From NCBI GenBank assembly GCA_016936535.1, contig JAFGXP010000048.1, positions 79,374 through 143,373 of the forward strand: a DNA stretch of 64,000 nt, written 5' to 3'. The notes beneath the pieces are model-generated. The model did no database searches. It had not been told where the DNA came from and worked only from the letters and a program-made list of their open reading frames with translations. A program made the translations under genes and the position numbers. Positions 16,576-25,800 of this stretch are shown piece after piece; position 1 is the first letter of the stretch; every line of letters begins with the position of its first letter. The DNA is from Thiotrichales bacterium (GTDB lineage: Bacteria > Pseudomonadota > Gammaproteobacteria > Thiomicrospirales > Thiomicrospiraceae).

Positions 16576-17575
16576 AGCGACGCAAAATGACCTAGTCGAG
16601 CCGAATTGGCCGGTTTGTGTGAGGTCGCAGCAAGGTTTTGCCCTGATTACGGTGATTTTGATTGCCGCTTTGGTCGCCATCCTCAGTGCGCAACTGCTCA
16701 GTAAGCAGCAGGCTCAGATTGAACGCAGCAGCTATATGTTGCACCAAGCGCAGTCATTAAGTGTCGCTTGGGGGTTGGAGTCGTGGGTGAAAAGTGGTTT
16801 ACGTTTGGATGCGCAAAACAATCAAATCGACCATTTGAACGAGTTGTGGGCGCAACCGCTCTTGCCGATTCCTTTTGAAGAGGGTGAAATTTCCGGTGTT
16901 TTGCTCGATGCGCAGGCGTCATTAAACTTGAACAACCTTTTGGTACCCAATGACAGCCTGCAACAATTGTGGCAGGGAGTGTTTAACCGTTATGCGCAGC
17001 AGCAAAGCCTGACGCTGAACCTGGCGGATTTGGTTCGCGATTGGATTGATGCGGATTCTGAACCACAACCCAACGGCGCAGAATCGAGCACCTATCAACT
17101 CAATCAACCGGCATACAGTGCAGCGAATCAGCCGATGGTGACCGCGCAAGAAGTCCTGAATTTAGAGGGCTTGCAACGTTTGAACTTGGCGCAGCGCCAA
17201 ACCTTGCTCAGCGGTTTGACTGCGCTGCCCAGAGCAACAGCGGTCAATGTCAATACGGCACCAGAAAACGTTTTACTCAGCCTCAGTGATTGGATGAACG
17301 CCACTGTAGTTCAAGCGTGGATCGCACAACGTCAAATCGAGCCGGCGAGCAGTCTGCAGGATTTTCATGCGTTTTTAGTGGGGGCAACTGGTTTGACCCA
17401 ACAAGAGGTTGCACAGGCCTTGCCGCAGGAATTGGTTGGGGTCAACTCGCAGTTTTTTGTGCTCCAAGGCCGAGTCGATTTTGGTTTATCTCAGCAGCAG
17501 ATTTTCGGATTGTTTTATCGCAATCCGCAACATCAAGTTGCGCTTTTGCAAAGGTGGTTAAGTGTCGCAGAATAA
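16568..17575 (+). CDS. gspK: Minor pseudopilin K
   Basis: The largest pseudopilin (335 residues) that caps the pseudopilus. It has a Gly-Phe-type leader site at RSQQGFALITVILIAALVA, and the residue at mature position 5 is Thr (FALIT) instead of Glu, which is common in GspK. The large alpha-domain lies between about 95 and 250, with LVRDWIDADSEPQPNGAE (a conserved metal-binding region) and the helix-hairpin-like AVNVNTAPENVL near 225. It overlaps gspL by 14 bases. Confidence 0.94.
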   Translation: MSKATQNDLVEPNWPVCVRSQQGFALITVILIAALVAILSAQLLSKQQAQIERSSYMLHQAQSLSVAWGLESWVKSGLRLDAQNNQIDHLNELWAQPLLPIPFEEGEISGVLLDAQASLNLNNLLVPNDSLQQLWQGVFNRYAQQQSLTLNLADLVRDWIDADSEPQPNGAESSTYQLNQPAYSAANQPMVTAQEVLNLEGLQRLNLAQRQTLLSGLTALPRATAVNVNTAPENVLLSLSDWMNATVVQAWIAQRQIEPASSLQDFHAFLVGATGLTQQEVAQALPQELVGVNSQFFVLQGRVDFGLSQQQIFGLFYRNPQHQVALLQRWLSVAE

Positions 17576-18761
17576 CACTTTTGATGGGCATGACCCTCGG
17601 CAGCTGTTGCGTTTTTCGCCCAATGGCGAATTGTGTTTGTGGACCTGGCAGGGTTCGATGCCGCAGGCCAGAGCCGTGCGTGATGCCTTGCAGCAGGGAG
17701 ATTGCACGCACGAACAACTCATGGCGTTGGGGGTGGTTTGGGTGCCGAGTACACAGGTTTTGCTGTGTGATTTGAGTTTGCCGGTGAAACGGCAGGCACA
17801 GGTCTTGGCGGCTCTGCCGTTTGCTTTGGAGGAGACGCTGACTGAACCGGTTGAGCACTATCATTTTGTGCTTCTGAATAAGCGCGCGCAGCCGAACGGC
17901 AGTCAACTGCAGGTAGCGGTGGTACTCAAAAGCCAGATGCAGCATTGGACAGAAATGCTGACTCAGTTAGGTCTGACGGAGTTGTTGTTAAGCCCAGAGT
18001 GTTTTGCGATGCCGATGGCAACGAATGACAGCGTGCCAGTTCTCGATTTGCAGGTTTTTGGCGAACCCCAGCAGCTTTGGCGTTTATCGAAATGGCATGC
18101 CGCGGCTCTCGAACTGGGATGGCCAGAGCCTTTTGCAGGCTCCAGCGAACAAACGGTTGAGCCGATAACGTTTGAGAACTGCGCCTGGCAAAAAAGCGAT
18201 TTCAGTGCCCTGGCTTGGCAGCAGCTACGACAGACACATTTGGCACAAGGAATCTTTGCGCAAGGTGGCGAACAAGGTTTATGGCAAAAATGGTTGTGGC
18301 CAAATCTCGCGGCCGTGCTGCTGTTTGCTGTCTTCGGCGCACAGATGGCACTGGAACAGCGTCAAGCTCAGCAGGAGGCAAAAGCCTATCAAGCGCAGAC
18401 TGAGCAATTGTTTAAAACCTTGTTTCCCGAGGTGAAGCGTGTGGTCAATATTAAAGCGCAAACTTTAAATCGACTCAAAAGTCCTCAGGATTCCGGCTCA
18501 AGGGCGGCCTTAATGCCGCTGATTTATCGCTTGGAGCCGATTGTGTTACAGCAGCCACAGGTCAAAGTTGGGCGTTTAAGCTGGCAGCAATCGCGTCAGG
18601 GCGGGCAGTTACAGTTACAGTTGAGCAGTCAAAATACAGCGGCCTTGCAAGGCTTGCAAGCACAGTTGAAAAGCCAAGCACCGGCGTTGGCAGTGCAGTT
18701 GCAAATTAAAAATGTTACGCCTGAAATGACCCAAGGAGAGCTGAATGTGGTCGCAAATTGA
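17562..18761 (+). CDS. gspL: Type II secretion system protein L
   Basis: Bitopic inner-membrane protein that recruits the GspE ATPase through its actin-like cytoplasmic domain. It is 399 residues from GTG 17562. The cytoplasmic domain covers about 1-240 (LLCDLSLPVKRQAQVLAALPFALEE is the family hallmark), the transmembrane helix is near 246-262 (LWPNLAAVLLFAVFGAQ), and a periplasmic ferredoxin-like domain follows from about 300. It is very rich in Gln and Leu. It overlaps gspM by 17 bases. Confidence 0.92.
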   Translation: MSQNNTFDGHDPRQLLRFSPNGELCLWTWQGSMPQARAVRDALQQGDCTHEQLMALGVVWVPSTQVLLCDLSLPVKRQAQVLAALPFALEETLTEPVEHYHFVLLNKRAQPNGSQLQVAVVLKSQMQHWTEMLTQLGLTELLLSPECFAMPMATNDSVPVLDLQVFGEPQQLWRLSKWHAAALELGWPEPFAGSSEQTVEPITFENCAWQKSDFSALAWQQLRQTHLAQGIFAQGGEQGLWQKWLWPNLAAVLLFAVFGAQMALEQRQAQQEAKAYQAQTEQLFKTLFPEVKRVVNIKAQTLNRLKSPQDSGSRAALMPLIYRLEPIVLQQPQVKVGRLSWQQSRQGGQLQLQLSSQNTAALQGLQAQLKSQAPALAVQLQIKNVTPEMTQGELNVVAN

Positions 18762-19266
18762 ACGCTTTTGGCAGCCGATATCCCAACGTTTTTTGCCATT
18801 TTGGCAAAGATTGGCCCAGCGTGAGAGAGTTCTGTTACAAGGGTTAACCGTGCTGTTATTTTGGTTTTTGCTTTACCTGCTGGTATGGCAACCTCTGCAG
18901 CAAGGATGGCAAAACGCCCAGCAGCAACGCACGCTGGCTCAGCAACAGTGGCAGTGGTTAAACGAACAAATTCCCGCATGGCAAGCGTTGGAATCGCCAA
19001 AGCAAACCGCGGCGCTGGTGGATCGTGATGCTTTAATGAATCAGGTGCAGCAGTCGTTACGCGAACGAAACTTGCAAATGCAGCTCCAGCAAATAGAACT
19101 GACGACGAAAGGTGTCAAAGTGGTTTTTAAAAGCGTTGATGCCGCACGACTGTTTCAATGGTTGGCGATGTTGGAGCAACAAGGTCTGGTCGCTCATAGA
19201 GCGCAAATTGAGCCTTTGGAAATAGGCAAGGCTCAGGCACAAATTGACTTTCAACTTGGCAATTAA
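18745..19266 (+). CDS. gspM: Type II secretion system protein M
   Basis: A 173-residue inner-membrane partner of GspL. A cytoplasmic stretch of about 28 residues is followed by a membrane helix (about 30-48, LLQGLTVLLFWFLLYLLVW), a Gln-rich coiled region and a small periplasmic ferredoxin-like domain (about 95-170, LQQIELTTKGVKVVFKSVDAARLFQWLAML). Length and layout match the family. Confidence 0.9.
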   Translation: MWSQIERFWQPISQRFLPFWQRLAQRERVLLQGLTVLLFWFLLYLLVWQPLQQGWQNAQQQRTLAQQQWQWLNEQIPAWQALESPKQTAALVDRDALMNQVQQSLRERNLQMQLQQIELTTKGVKVVFKSVDAARLFQWLAMLEQQGLVAHRAQIEPLEIGKAQAQIDFQLGN

Positions 19267-19302
19267 CCCGCCGGCAATCCGGTTTAAAAGAATTTGACCT
19301 CT

Positions 19303-20121
19303 ATGTTTTTGACCCATAAAAAAAGCACTTTTTGGTTTACCTTGATTGCACTGCTGGTGTTTGGGGTGGCATTTTTGGCGTCGCTGCGGGCTTCGACCCT
19401 GTCGGGATGGCTGATGCCGAATGACAGCCCGCTACAGTTTCGAGAACTTCAAGGTGGACTCTGGCAGGGCGAGGGCCAATTGTATTGGCAAGGTCGCGAG
19501 CAAACCTTGGCGCTTGGGCAAGTGGCTTGGCAGCATTCCGCGTTCAGTTGGTTGCGATTTCAACCTCATTTGTCTCTGAATTACCAGCGATTAGGTACGC
19601 AATTGCGGCTGGACACTCGTTTCGGTCTTGTGCAACAAGATGCCCATTTTCAGCTTCAAAATGCGTCGCTCAGTTTGAGGGATTGGCGTCCAGTCCTTGC
19701 TCAATTAGTGCCGGCGATCGGGGCTTGGCTACAGGGGGTAGAAGCCGATTTGCAAGGAGTTCAGTTGCAAACCGATTGGCGAGCGAATGCGCAGTGGTTG
19801 GCAAATACCCAAGGTTCTGGGGAACTGATTGGGGTGACTTTTTTAGGAGAACGTTTGCCGCCAATCCAACTGAAACTGGAACAGCAGCAGCAAATTTTGG
19901 TGTTAAGCATTCGTGCGCAAGAAGGGTGGCGATTGCATGGCGAAATCCGCATTCAACCAAGCGTAAAATCTTCGAGTGAATCTCTGGCATGGCAATATGA
20001 AGGGCAATTAACGCTGGATGCCGATCAGGCTGAACAGATGCCAAACTGGGCCAGCTTGATGCGGTCAACGGCGCCAAATCGGGCTGAAATGCGTTTTCAA
20101 GGTCAGGGCCTTGGGCGCTAA
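19303..20121 (+). CDS. gspN: Type II secretion system protein N
   Basis: The last gene of the secretion operon. GspN is found in some type II systems and its role is poorly known. From ATG 19303 it has 272 residues; a TTG at 19294 is an alternative. It has one N-terminal membrane segment (about 9-28, FWFTLIALLVFGVAFLASLR) and a periplasmic beta-rich part with the family signature LQGGLWQGEGQLYWQG. It sits 36 bases after gspM and overlaps nothing downstream. Confidence 0.88.
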   Translation: MFLTHKKSTFWFTLIALLVFGVAFLASLRASTLSGWLMPNDSPLQFRELQGGLWQGEGQLYWQGREQTLALGQVAWQHSAFSWLRFQPHLSLNYQRLGTQLRLDTRFGLVQQDAHFQLQNASLSLRDWRPVLAQLVPAIGAWLQGVEADLQGVQLQTDWRANAQWLANTQGSGELIGVTFLGERLPPIQLKLEQQQQILVLSIRAQEGWRLHGEIRIQPSVKSSSESLAWQYEGQLTLDADQAEQMPNWASLMRSTAPNRAEMRFQGQGLGR

Positions 20122-20256
20122 AAAAATTGGTTTTTTGGCCTCAGTTTGTGGGCCGCTTTACTCAGTACAGGTTCAGTGAATGCGATGCGAAGCAATAATA
20201 GACAATCAATTTTCAACGGGGCCAAAGCAGGCCGAGTGGAACAGGAGAACACTTCG

Positions 20257-22110
20257 ATGAGCAATCGTAAAAATCGTATCCGATTCGTCCGCTCCGTTGG
20301 ACTGACCGCTGTCTTAGCCCTGTTGCTAAACGGTTGTGGCGGCGGTAGCAGCAGTGCGTTTACGCCCTTGCCAGAGTCAAATAACGCCAATACAGACAGT
20401 CAGATTGTCGATTTTAATGATCCTTTGTTGCCGTTTCAGTGGCCTTTGGAAAACACCGGCCAACCCTCTGCGCCCGGGAATGCCGGCGGCGGGCGCAGCG
20501 GCGAAGATATTAACCTTTTGGCCAACGGAATTTTTGCACAAGGTTTTACCGGTAATGGCGTTAAATTGGCCGTTATTGATATTGGTTTGCAATTGGCACA
20601 CCCAGATTTGGTAACCAATCTGGTGCCGGATGCATCCTACAACTTTGCCAATAATGGGCTGGGATTGCACGACCCAACTTTGGTTCCAAGTACATTTACG
20701 CCCTATGATCATGGCACGAGTGTCGCTGGAATTATTGGCGCACGCGGCGGTAATCGGGTGGGCATCAGTGGTGTAGCGCCCAGTGTTGAATTGCGCGGTT
20801 ATAACTATCTAATGGCTCAGGATTTTCCGAATGAGTTTGCGGCTTTGGGGCATCAACCCACGTTGGATGGCGGTGACTTTTCGCAGCTAACGTCTGCACA
20901 GGTTGACGTCTTTAACCTGAGTTATGGCCGCGTGATTAACTATGTTCTGCCCGCTGGACAAGCCAGTTATTATGATCAGCTTATCGAAGTGTATCGTTGG
21001 GGTACCGAAAATCTACGTGCCGGCAAGGGCGCGATTTACTTGAAAGCGGCGGGCAATGAATTTATCGAAGGGGCAGGCAATTGTACGCAAGCGAATGAAT
21101 TTGCCGTGACCTGCTTAAACAGCAATATGGAACCCGATCAAACGATACCTTACGTCTTACCGATTGCGGCCTTTAACGATCAGGGCGTGCGCTCTGAGTT
21201 TTCCAATACGGGCGCGTCGATTTGGTTGGCCGCACCAGGAGGTGGTGATGGTTCAGGGATTCTAACCACCGATCACAGTGGTTGTAATCAAGGCTATAGC
21301 CAAACCAATGGCGAGTTTAGTTTTAACGATTTTGATCGCGGCCTGCGTTCGGAAAATGAAAATTGTGATTACTTCAGTGCTTTTGCCGGGACTTCGGCGG
21401 CGGTGCCGCACGTGAGTGGTGCGGCGGCACTGTTGCTTGAAGCCAACCCGGATTTGACCTGGCGCGATCTTAAGCAGTTGTTTGCTCGCAGTGCGCGTAA
21501 GTTGGATGCTAACTTGCCGGCAGTGACGCTACGCTTAGGTTTACAAACGGTTACCTTAGAAAATGGCTGGGTGACGAATGCGGCGGGTTTGAACTTCTCA
21601 AACGCTTATGGCTTTGGCGCCTTAGATGTTAACCGAGCCTTGACTTTAGCGACCAGCAATTACCCAAACTTGCCGCCACAGCAGGTTTGGACGCAAGTCG
21701 GTTCCGTCAGTAATGGCGGTGTGATTGCGGACGCCTCTGCGACGGGAATCACCGAAACCCTATCCGTAAGTCAGAACCTTCAGCCGGTGGTTGAAAGTGT
21801 CCAGCTTCGACTCTCTTTGGCGGGAGTGGATGAAAGGGCAGATGGCCAAACCGATTTTGATTTTAGTGACTATCAAATTATTTTGCAGTCGCCTAGCGGA
21901 ACACAGAGTGTGGTAATGACGCCGTTCCACAGTTTTGATAAGCGCTTCAAAATTACCGATTACCCAATGATTACCCATGCCTTTTATGGTGAACCGCTCA
22001 ACGGTGAATGGCGCTTGTTGATTCGTGATCTGGATAGTTCGGGTAATTTGGATGGCCAGGGGAAGTTGGTCAACTGGTCGTTACGGTTTTATGGTCATAC
22101 GCCTTCGTAA
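20257..22110 (+). CDS. Kexin-like S8 serine protease, lipoprotein
   Basis: A subtilase of 617 residues from ATG 20257 (AGGAG at 20243-20247 upstream). The signal peptide ends in LLLNGC, a slightly atypical lipobox followed by Gly and Ser. The catalytic triad is clear: Asp in LAVIDIGLQLAHPDL (near 105), His in YDHGTSVAGIIG (near 150) and Ser in FAGTSAAVPHVSGAAALLLE (near 380), with the oxyanion Asn in KAAGNEF. The C-terminal 120 residues form a P/homoB domain (LQSPSGTQSVVM, LNGEWRLLIRDLDSSGNLDGQ), as in proprotein convertases. No internal prodomain precedes the catalytic domain. Its position right after gspN suggests it is a type II secretion substrate, and the next gene may encode its folding partner. 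Confidence 0.9.
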   Translation: MSNRKNRIRFVRSVGLTAVLALLLNGCGGGSSSAFTPLPESNNANTDSQIVDFNDPLLPFQWPLENTGQPSAPGNAGGGRSGEDINLLANGIFAQGFTGNGVKLAVIDIGLQLAHPDLVTNLVPDASYNFANNGLGLHDPTLVPSTFTPYDHGTSVAGIIGARGGNRVGISGVAPSVELRGYNYLMAQDFPNEFAALGHQPTLDGGDFSQLTSAQVDVFNLSYGRVINYVLPAGQASYYDQLIEVYRWGTENLRAGKGAIYLKAAGNEFIEGAGNCTQANEFAVTCLNSNMEPDQTIPYVLPIAAFNDQGVRSEFSNTGASIWLAAPGGGDGSGILTTDHSGCNQGYSQTNGEFSFNDFDRGLRSENENCDYFSAFAGTSAAVPHVSGAAALLLEANPDLTWRDLKQLFARSARKLDANLPAVTLRLGLQTVTLENGWVTNAAGLNFSNAYGFGALDVNRALTLATSNYPNLPPQQVWTQVGSVSNGGVIADASATGITETLSVSQNLQPVVESVQLRLSLAGVDERADGQTDFDFSDYQIILQSPSGTQSVVMTPFHSFDKRFKITDYPMITHAFYGEPLNGEWRLLIRDLDSSGNLDGQGKLVNWSLRFYGHTPS

Positions 22111-22170
22111 ATTTTTGGATTGGTGCTTTCAAAAACAAATAAAAGGGTAATAAAGGTAATAAGGACGGAC

Positions 22171-22749
22171 ATGACGCGTAATAGATTTCACTCGCTTACC
22201 CTCTCAGCAATGCTGTTTGGCGGGCTATTTTCTGCCACGGCGCACGCTTATTTATTGCCTTGCCAGCTGGTAACGCAGATGGCGGGTTCTCATATTTATC
22301 AGGCTAAGTTAGACCGAGTCGGTTCTATGTTGGCACCAGACGAACTGCCGGCGCAGTGGAATCTGAGTTTGTTGGAGCGGCATGGCGGTTGGTTTATCTA
22401 TCAAACGCCTCAAGTTTGGTTTGAGCGCCAAACCTGCGGCCCCTTAACCAAGCGTCTAGAAAACGGTGCAGGTTACGGTTTTATGCCGGTCCTGCTGAAT
22501 CAAAAGACCGGACACAATGCCGTTTTAACCGGCACCTTTGTGTTAAAAACTTACCGTCCGGAACACTTATCAGGGGTGATTGAACGCTACGGTTTTAAGC
22601 TGCTGACCATGCTGCCTAAGCAGGATAGTGCGATTGTTGATGTCAAACCGCTTGCCTCTTACGATGACATGATTGAAGTGCTGGATAAAGATCGCGATGT
22701 GGATTTAATCGCCCCTCTGCTCAGCGAGCCCATGTATCGGCTACGTTAA
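22171..22749 (+). CDS. Secreted protein resembling a detached S8 prodomain
   Basis: From ATG 22171 (AAGGAC upstream) the product has 192 residues with a signal peptide ending at ATAHAY (about 27). The second half (TGTFVLKTYRPEHLSGVIERYGFKLL, then DVDLIAPLLSEP) matches the shape of subtilase propeptides: a strand, a helix starting after the turn, and a final strand ending near a Pro. The protease upstream lacks such a prodomain. The pairing recalls the Aeromonas sobria ASP protease, a kexin-like enzyme with a downstream gene for an external chaperone. I infer the same role here. The two cysteines (in LPCQL and QTCGP) could form a disulfide. Confidence 0.6.
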   Translation: MTRNRFHSLTLSAMLFGGLFSATAHAYLLPCQLVTQMAGSHIYQAKLDRVGSMLAPDELPAQWNLSLLERHGGWFIYQTPQVWFERQTCGPLTKRLENGAGYGFMPVLLNQKTGHNAVLTGTFVLKTYRPEHLSGVIERYGFKLLTMLPKQDSAIVDVKPLASYDDMIEVLDKDRDVDLIAPLLSEPMYRLR

Positions 22750-22779
22750 GCAAACCGATTTTTGTTTTGTTCAAGCATA

Positions 22780-22857
22780 ACGGTTTAAGCGTGACCGTTT
22801 AACCGCAAATGAGCGGCTGCAGCAAGAATCGGCTTAAGCGACAACCGGCTTAAACAA
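22780..22857. repeat. Imperfect direct repeat between convergent genes
   Basis: Two related segments of about 28 bases lie at 22780-22807 and 22829-22857. Both follow the plan CGGYTTAAGCG, a few bases, ACCG, then TTTAA or GCTTAA. They fill the 127-base gap between convergent genes, and I see no T-run terminator here. Function is unknown. Confidence 0.35.
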
Positions 22858-22876
22858 AAGCCCATTAAAACTAAGG

Positions 22877-23431
22877 CTAAGGCTCAATTTTGCTCTCTTC
22901 GACCATTTTATAAATATCAACGCGTTTTGGATTGCCCAGTTTTTCGAGGGCGGTGTTTAGTGCGCGCTCGAGGTTTCCTGGGTAGAACTCTTCAAGGGTC
23001 AGGCCAATAATTGGTTCGACCAGCTGATTGCCTTGTGAATCAAAAATCAAGGTAGTGGGCGCAACTCGCACACCCATTTGCGGGCCCAGCACTTTCATCT
23101 CAATATCTCGGCCTTGAAAGTCTTTCATCATCCAGTGGCTGCGGTCGAGCACCAGTTGACTAAAGTGAGCATAAGATTCCAGATCGGTGCTTTCCAGTAG
23201 TGGGTTAAGAATGTTTTCTTCCAACTTTTTACAGTAATTGCACCAGGTGGCCGTCGCGAAAATCACCACTGGGATATTGTTTTGCGCCGCGGCTTGGCCG
23301 GCTTTTTGTAAATCAACGGCCAGAGGCAACACCTCGCCAGCATAGCTGTTTGACCAAGGCACTGCCAGTAGGGCTGCGCTGAACAACCAGCCTGTCAAAG
23401 AGTTACGATAGGTCTTCAATGATCGATTCAT
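22877..23431 (-). CDS. Periplasmic thioredoxin-fold protein with CNYC site
   Basis: From ATG at 23431 (GGAGA directly upstream on the minus strand; an earlier GTG gives 5 more residues) the product has 184 residues with a signal peptide ending at SYAGE. The thioredoxin-like active site is ATWCNYCKKLEENIL, with the redox pair Cys-Asn-Tyr-Cys, and a cis-proline region follows in GVRVAPTTLIFDSQGNQLVEP. This layout resembles SoxW/DUF255-like thioredoxins that reduce or repair periplasmic disulfides. It is 103 bases downstream of ubiB on the same strand, so it may be in the same transcript. The substrate is unknown. Confidence 0.82.
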   Translation of the reverse strand: MNRSLKTYRNSLTGWLFSAALLAVPWSNSYAGEVLPLAVDLQKAGQAAAQNNIPVVIFATATWCNYCKKLEENILNPLLESTDLESYAHFSQLVLDRSHWMMKDFQGRDIEMKVLGPQMGVRVAPTTLIFDSQGNQLVEPIIGLTLEEFYPGNLERALNTALEKLGNPKRVDIYKMVEESKIEP

Positions 23432-23534
23432 AGGTTTCTCCTGCACTCAACGTTTTCTTAGTTTAACGGTGATGGCGTCACTGTACGCTGACAATAATCT
23501 GAACAGAGTGGGCTAGATATAAAGCTTATTCTGG

Positions 23535-25151
23535 TTATTTTTTAACGAGTAGCCAGAGCGCAAGGGCCCAAAGTGCGAGGCTGATGCCAGCTTCGAGCGG
23601 TGTTTGCAGATAATCGGCCAGAAACGGAATCAGCGCCAGAGCCGCAGCTAGAGTGCGTCGGCGGTTTAACTGGTTTTGTTGGTGCAGTTGTTGTTCGATC
23701 CGTTGCAGTTGTGCCGAATGCAATCCGACGCCTTGGTGCGCCAGTTTATTGAGGCTGGTGTGCAGCAGTCCCGGCAAGCTGGGCGCTTGTTCAATCCAAA
23801 AGGGGAGATTGGCTTTGATATTTTTCAATAGACCCTTTGGCCCAACGCGCTCTTGCATCCAGTCTTCTAAGAACGGCTTAGCGGTATCCCATAAATCGAG
23901 TTCATCATCGAGCTGACGACCAAGCCCTTCGATATTGAGCAGCGTTTTTTGTAATAGCACCAGCTGTGGCTGGATTTCCATACCGAAACGACGAGCAGTT
24001 TGAAACAAACGCATCAAGACTAATCCGAATGAAATCTCTTTCAGCGGGCGATCCCAAATTGGTTCACAAACTGAACGAATCGCAGATTCCAGCTCGTTCA
24101 CGCGCGTATTACGCGGAACCCATTCTGATTCGATATGCAGTTCGGAAACCCGTAAATAATCGCGGTTAAAGAATGCCAAGAAATTCTCGGCCAGATAGCG
24201 TTGATCTTCCGGCGTTAAGGTGCCCATAATCCCGAAATCAATCGCCGCATAGCGGCCGTCTGGTAACACGAAAATATTGCCTGGGTGCATATCGGCGTGG
24301 AAAAAATTATGTTTAAACACTTGGGTGAAGAAGATGATGACGCCCTTGGCAGACAAATCTTTTAAATCGACGCCGGCCTCAATCAGTTTTTCGGTTTCCG
24401 AGATTCGAATGCCATAGATGCGCTCCATCGTCATGACATTTTCTGCCGTGTGCGACCAGTAGATTTCTGGCACATAAAGCAGGTCAGAGCCTTCAAAATT
24501 ACGTTTTAGCTGTGCGGCATTCGAGGCTTCGCGAATCATATCCAGTTCATCGAGAATGGTCTTTTCAAATTCAGCCACCACCTCAACAGGATGCAGACGT
24601 TTGGCAATTTTGACCGCTTTTTCAAACAATTTGGCCAACAAAAACATAATAGCCACATCTTGCTCAATCACGGGTTTGATATCGGGACGAACCACCTTGA
24701 CAACCACTTCGGTGCCATCGTGCAGTTTGGCGGCATGCACTTGGGCAATCGATGCGGAAGCCATCGGCATAGGGTCAAATTCGGCAAAGGCTTCGCCGAC
24801 AGTTCTGCCGAGCGCTTTTTCAATTAATTGCAGGGAGTGTTGTTCGTCAAACGGCGGGCAGTCATCCTGTAATTTGGCCAACTCTACCGAAATGTCGTGC
24901 GGGAGGAGGTCTTTGCGAGTGGACAGGGCCTGACCAAGTTTGATAAAAATTGGGCCTAATTCCTCTAATGCTAAGCGAATGCGTTCCCCTCGGCTGCGTT
25001 GCGAACGCGGTTTCCAGTTCCACGGCAAAATGGCATTAAACCACAGCAACCAAGCAAATTTACTGGTACCCAGTACCATGCGGTCGATTTGGTAGTGCGC
25101 TAAGACACGGTTGATTTTAATCAGGCGACGAAGTTGTTGAAGGCTTTTCAT
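23535..25151 (-). CDS. ubiB: Ubiquinone biosynthesis accessory kinase-like protein
   Basis: An ABC1/ADCK/UbiB atypical kinase needed for ubiquinone synthesis, acting at the inner membrane. It has 538 residues. Visible features are the KxGQ motif IFIKLGQALSTRKDLLP (near 68), the nucleotide-binding lysine in VVVKVVRPDI (near 150), the catalytic-loop-like HADMHPGNIFVLPDG (near 287) and AIDFGIMG, and one or two C-terminal transmembrane helices (about 500-535). The start overlaps the ubiJ stop by 4 bases. The block ubiE-ubiJ-ubiB is standard for gammaproteobacteria. Confidence 0.97.
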   Translation of the reverse strand: MKSLQQLRRLIKINRVLAHYQIDRMVLGTSKFAWLLWFNAILPWNWKPRSQRSRGERIRLALEELGPIFIKLGQALSTRKDLLPHDISVELAKLQDDCPPFDEQHSLQLIEKALGRTVGEAFAEFDPMPMASASIAQVHAAKLHDGTEVVVKVVRPDIKPVIEQDVAIMFLLAKLFEKAVKIAKRLHPVEVVAEFEKTILDELDMIREASNAAQLKRNFEGSDLLYVPEIYWSHTAENVMTMERIYGIRISETEKLIEAGVDLKDLSAKGVIIFFTQVFKHNFFHADMHPGNIFVLPDGRYAAIDFGIMGTLTPEDQRYLAENFLAFFNRDYLRVSELHIESEWVPRNTRVNELESAIRSVCEPIWDRPLKEISFGLVLMRLFQTARRFGMEIQPQLVLLQKTLLNIEGLGRQLDDELDLWDTAKPFLEDWMQERVGPKGLLKNIKANLPFWIEQAPSLPGLLHTSLNKLAHQGVGLHSAQLQRIEQQLHQQNQLNRRRTLAAALALIPFLADYLQTPLEAGISLALWALALWLLVKK

Positions 25152-25780
25152 GTTTGGGATTCGTTATTAGGCGTGGAGGTTGTGCTCAAGGCATTGCAGC
25201 GCGATTCAAGTTGTGCCAAGGCTTGTTCAAGCTCGTCAACGGCATGATGGAAGCTTTTGACTTCGGCCGAGGTCGGCAGGGCGTGGATTTCAAATTGCAG
25301 ATATTCTTGTAAGGTTTGCTGCAAATCGGCGCGCATTTGGCGCTTTTTGTGCAGAAAGCTGCGCACGCCGTAGCCAATCTGGGCGGCCACAAAGTCCCCC
25401 GTCAGTTGCGACAAACGTTCTTCCCAGTCGATTTCGAGCCGGCTTAGGGCCTGCAAAAAAGTGCGTGCCAAATCGGTTTCGCCCTCAAGCGTAAAGTGTT
25501 CAAGGTTTGGCGAGTCACTGGCAAGACGGATCCAATCGGAAAATTCCCCCCGAATTGTCGCATCGGCTGATCCCTGCAACTGGGTTTGTACACTGATATG
25601 GTTGGCGGTGATGAGGCAGTAAAATGGTGTTTTTGCTGGTGTCATCTGTAACGCAATCACGGCTTCGGGCAGCGCGGACAGGGCTGCGCCCTGGTCAATA
25701 TCCCAAGCACGAGCTTGCGTCAGTGCACTTTCAAGTACCTGCGCAAAAAGTTGCGCGGAGCGGGAAAAATCGGCAATCAT
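25148..25780 (-). CDS. ubiJ: Ubiquinone biosynthesis accessory factor UbiJ
   Basis: A 210-residue protein with an N-terminal SCP2 sterol-carrier-like domain (about 12-125), thought to hold the hydrophobic ubiquinone intermediates for the Ubi enzyme complex in the cytoplasm. The C-terminal third (about 150-205) is a coiled coil (EVKSFHHAVDELEQALAQLESR). Identification rests on this layout and on the position between ubiE and ubiB. It starts 20 bases after ubiE. Confidence 0.9.
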   Translation of the reverse strand: MIADFSRSAQLFAQVLESALTQARAWDIDQGAALSALPEAVIALQMTPAKTPFYCLITANHISVQTQLQGSADATIRGEFSDWIRLASDSPNLEHFTLEGETDLARTFLQALSRLEIDWEERLSQLTGDFVAAQIGYGVRSFLHKKRQMRADLQQTLQEYLQFEIHALPTSAEVKSFHHAVDELEQALAQLESRCNALSTTSTPNNESQT

Positions 25781-25800
25781 GGCGCTTTCCTCACGGTGGG

